A DNA stretch of 7,488 nucleotides, taken from Actinomycetota bacterium (lineage in GTDB: Bacteria; Actinomycetota; Thermoleophilia; UBA2241). Positions 5,823-7,488 of the stretch are shown piece by piece (position 1 is the stretch's first letter; the number at the start of each line of letters is the position of its first letter). Position numbers and translations under genes: made by a program. The stretch spans positions 683-8,170 of the forward strand of contig PMKK01000300.1 of assembly GCA_003157715.1 (NCBI GenBank), written 5' to 3'. The notes below the pieces were generated by a model. The model ran no database searches and was not told where the DNA came from. It was given only the letters and a program-made list of their open reading frames with translations.

Positions 5823-6162
5823 GTGGGGTGGATCGCGCTCCTCGATGCGTGCGTCCTCTAACCCCACGTCCACTCGTGACCTGCTCCTCCGTGGGGCAGA
5901 GCGCTACCTGTACCAGGTCAGGTGGAGTGACGAGATCGTTGCCGAGATGCGCGACAGCCTCGTTCGCAACGGCCGCGTAACAAGCGAGCAGTCGAAAGCG
6001 CTCACGGCCACCACGCTGAAGGCATTTCCCGAGGCCATGGTCGACCAGGTCGCGGAGTTCACGCAACCTGTGTTCAGCCTCAAGAGAGCACTGTCGACGC
6101 TCGACGAGCGGCTGCCTTCTCTTGCAGCGCGGCTCCGAAAGGCGTCAACCAGGCCGACCTGA
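5823..6162 (+). pseudogene. Broken PIN-domain toxin (frameshift and internal deletion)
   Basis: From a GTG 2 bases after the antitoxin stop, the frame reads MGWIALLDACVL and hits TAA at 5859-5861. PIN toxins of this pair carry DACVLYP followed by LRDLLL. Dropping one A of 5860-5861 restores VLYPTSTRDLLLRGAERY, which continues open to the TGA at 6160-6162 with the family's YQVRWSDEIVAEM, so a one-base insertion is evident. The rest is too short: after FPEAMVD the usual middle, with the DRHVLAAA and NLxDFP blocks that supply the remaining catalytic acids, is absent, and the sequence goes straight to a C-terminal tail, SLKRALSTLDERLPSLAARLR. The repaired product would have about 112 residues rather than roughly 190. 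Two independent lesions make loss of toxin activity very likely. Translation of the second part alone from an ATG at 5845 is possible but would lack the first catalytic aspartate. Confidence 0.82.
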
Positions 6163-6173
6163 CGGCCATCGTG

Positions 6174-6201
6174 CCGCTCGCGGCCATCGGCCCGCGAGCG
6201 G
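6174..6201. terminator. Long GC hairpin between convergent genes
   Basis: CCGCTCGCGG (6174-6183) and CCGCGAGCGG (6192-6201) form a perfect 10-bp stem over an 8-base loop, extendable by one G-U pair. It lies 12 bases behind the toxin remnant stop and about 30 bases behind the hydrolase stop on the other strand, the place for a two-way terminator. There is no T-run on either side. Confidence 0.5.
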
Positions 6202-6230
6202 TCCCGCCAGCACGCCTTGGCCCCGCAGCG

Positions 6231-7142
6231 TCACGCCGCCCGTTCGACCTGCTCCGACCCACTCGTCGCGCCGCTCGCGCCGCTCGCCATCTCCCCGTTC
6301 AGGAACGGCAGCACGGTCGGCACCAGTGCGGCCGACGCAAAGACGTCGTAGTGCGTCTGACCGGGGATGATCGCGAGCCGGTTCTGCGACATGTTCTCGC
6401 CCGTCCAGCCGGCGTCGCACAGCCCACCGCCCAGCAGATGGTAGAACTCGACCATGTGCTCGGGCCGGAACATGTCGCTGTCGCCGTAGACGAGCATGAC
6501 CGGCATCCGCAGGCCCTTCACGTCCTCCGAGTAGTCGAAGGGCTGCCGCATGAGGTCGCCCATGCGATCCAGCAGCCTCGGCAAGTCCTCGGGGTGCGGC
6601 GCGATCGCGGCGTAGGACTCATACATCGGTGTGCCCTTCATCTGCTCGGCCATGGCGCCGCTCATCTGCGCCTGCAGGGGCAGCATCTCGGCGTAGAAGC
6701 CGTCCTGTCTGAAGCCGGTCGAGACCAGCACCAGGCGGCGCACCAGCTCGGGATGTTGCACCGCAAGTCGGAAGGCGACGCCGCCGCCCAGCGAGTAGCC
6801 CATCACGTCGACCCGGCGATAGCCAAGCCGCTCGAGCAGCACCGCCATGTCGTCGCCCATGTCGATCAGGCTGATGGGCCGGTCGCCGAGGGGCGTGCGG
6901 CCGTGCCCGTGAAGGTCGACCGCGATCACCTGGCGGCCTGCGGCGAGCAGGGCGGGGCTCGGTCCGAACAGGTCGATCGAGCCGAGTCCGCCGTGGAACA
7001 CGAGCAGCGGCTCGCCCTCCCCGTGGATCTCGTAGTAGTAGTCGATGCCGTTGGCGTTGACGATGCCGCCCCTCGTCGGTGCGGGATTCGGGAGAAATCC
7101 GGCTTCCATGGTCGCTGCCACCTCTTGTTCGTTTGTGGTCAT
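6231..7142 (-). CDS. Alpha/beta hydrolase
   Basis: A 303-residue hydrolase of the alpha/beta fold; the substrate cannot be told. The oxyanion-hole HGGLG lies at 50-54, the nucleophile elbow GYSLGG at 115-120 gives S117, the acid is most likely D223 in VYGDSDMF (218-225), and the base is H264 in PGQTHYDVF (260-268), so the Ser-Asp-His triad is complete. A lid-like insertion rich in methionine spans about 145-205. The last 20 residues (ASGASGATSG and following) are low complexity and probably disordered. No signal peptide is seen. The start is uncertain: the ATG at 7142 has no clear ribosome-binding site, while an in-frame ATG at 7109 follows an AGAGGTGG-like stretch and would give 292 residues with all motifs kept. 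The gene runs towards the toxin remnant and diverges from the SnoaL-like gene. Family includes esterases, epoxide hydrolases and haloperoxidase-like enzymes. Confidence 0.9.
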   Translation of the reverse strand: MTTNEQEVAATMEAGFLPNPAPTRGGIVNANGIDYYYEIHGEGEPLLVFHGGLGSIDLFGPSPALLAAGRQVIAVDLHGHGRTPLGDRPISLIDMGDDMAVLLERLGYRRVDVMGYSLGGGVAFRLAVQHPELVRRLVLVSTGFRQDGFYAEMLPLQAQMSGAMAEQMKGTPMYESYAAIAPHPEDLPRLLDRMGDLMRQPFDYSEDVKGLRMPVMLVYGDSDMFRPEHMVEFYHLLGGGLCDAGWTGENMSQNRLAIIPGQTHYDVFASAALVPTVLPFLNGEMASGASGATSGSEQVERAA

Positions 7143-7156
7143 GTTGCGAGGTACCC

Positions 7157-7187
7157 GGGGGAGCCGGAACCTACCCCGTGCTCCCCC
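7157..7187. repeat. Inverted repeat in the hydrolase leader
   Basis: GGGGGAGC (7157-7164) pairs with GCTCCCCC (7180-7187) over a 15-base loop, 15 bases ahead of the upstream hydrolase ATG, in the gap between two divergent genes. It could be an operator or a leader hairpin; the GC-rich surroundings make chance pairing fairly easy. Confidence 0.3.
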
Positions 7188-7317
7188 CGGCGGGCTCCGA
7201 CGCCTTCATCGGTTGCGGACCGCGATGAGCGGGGTACTCGCACTTCAGGGGCAAGGACGCCCGAGAGGGGCGGCCACGCCTTCGTAAGTAGCGGGACCGA
7301 CAAGAAGGGTGATCGAC

Positions 7318-7488
7318 GTGAGCGAGAGCGCGAACGACAACCACGAGCTCTACCGGCGGATGACACAGGAGGCGTTCAGCAAGGGGGACCTGAGCGTCAT
7401 CGACGAACTGCTGAGCTCCGACTTTCAGGAGCACGAGGCCGCCCCGGGGATCCGGCCCGGACGGGACGGGGTCAAGGACATCGTCGGC
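7318..7488 (+). CDS. SnoaL-like / ester cyclase family protein, N-terminal part
   Basis: The first 57 codons of a gene that runs off the window. From the GTG at 7318 it reads SESANDNHELYRRM, then EAFSKGDLSVIDELLSSDF (residues 18-36) and QEHEAAPGIRPGRDGVKDIV. This is the usual start of SnoaL-like/NTF2-fold proteins: a helix with FxxGDL, then a DxF-xEH strand, then a P-G-R-x-G-V turn. The family covers polyketide cyclases and many small proteins of unknown role, so no reaction is claimed. AAGAAGG (7302-7308) lies 9 bases ahead; an in-frame GTG at 7309 is too close to that site to be preferred. It diverges from the hydrolase gene, and the 175-base gap between them must hold both promoters, though I see no strong consensus boxes. 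Confidence 0.75.
   Translation, partial: MSESANDNHELYRRMTQEAFSKGDLSVIDELLSSDFQEHEAAPGIRPGRDGVKDIVG

Noticed and set aside
5850..5866. Programmed +1 frameshifting at CTC TAA C, superficially like the release-factor-2 site CTT TGA C
   Set aside because: No Shine-Dalgarno-like stretch lies just upstream, slippage of the leucine tRNA onto TCT would pair poorly, and the downstream domain is itself incomplete. A plain one-base insertion is simpler.
5167..6066. A long open frame on the minus strand across the antitoxin and toxin remnant
   Set aside because: It is antisense to the well-supported antitoxin and toxin sequences, encodes no recognisable domain and overlaps the reductase start; high GC keeps it open.
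1..7488. CRISPR arrays, tRNA or rRNA genes, insertion sequences, riboswitches
   Set aside because: No regularly spaced repeats, no cloverleaf-like sequence, no transposase motifs or terminal repeats, and no known riboswitch core were seen on either strand. Reading by eye could miss a divergent small RNA.

Overview
High-GC bacterial DNA, most like an actinobacterium: frequent GTG starts, strong GC preference at third codon positions in the right half, and accessory families common there (RibD-C/DHFR-like reductase, alpha/beta hydrolase, SnoaL-like protein, an HTH-antitoxin/PIN-toxin pair). This assignment is inference only; no rRNA or tRNA is present to fix it.

Left half (about 190-4150): a compact four-gene restriction-modification-like island. 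On the minus strand, a C5-cytosine DNA methyltransferase is followed after 36 bases by a MutL/MORC-type GHKL (Bergerat-fold) ATPase, whose stop overlaps the start of a Rossmann-fold, methyltransferase-like protein of unknown job. Facing them on the plus strand is a Vsr-family endonuclease; it and the Rossmann-fold gene end on the same CTAG. No other nuclease and no helicase is visible. The simplest reading is a defence cassette in which the methyltransferase marks self DNA, Vsr is the nuclease, and the ATPase plus the Rossmann-fold protein sense or license action. Its bases look less GC-rich than the right half, consistent with transfer.

Middle (4153-4603): about 450 bases without a convincing intact gene. 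It has the methyltransferase leader, a strong orphan ribosome-binding site with a GTG start on plus, a possible TfoX-like N-terminal remnant on minus, and GC hairpins behind the reductase gene.

Right half (4604-7488): an accessory mix. A RibD-C/DHFR-like reductase (minus) diverges from an HTH antitoxin (plus) whose promoter holds a perfect 9-bp tandem repeat. The PIN-domain toxin next to it is broken by a one-base frameshift just after its DACVL motif and also appears to lack its catalytic middle, so the antitoxin looks orphaned. A 10-bp-stem hairpin separates this pair from a convergent alpha/beta hydrolase (minus), and a SnoaL-like gene (plus) diverges from the hydrolase and runs off the window end.

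The most interesting item is the methyltransferase/GHKL-ATPase/Rossmann-fold/Vsr cassette. The broken toxin beside an intact antitoxin is second.
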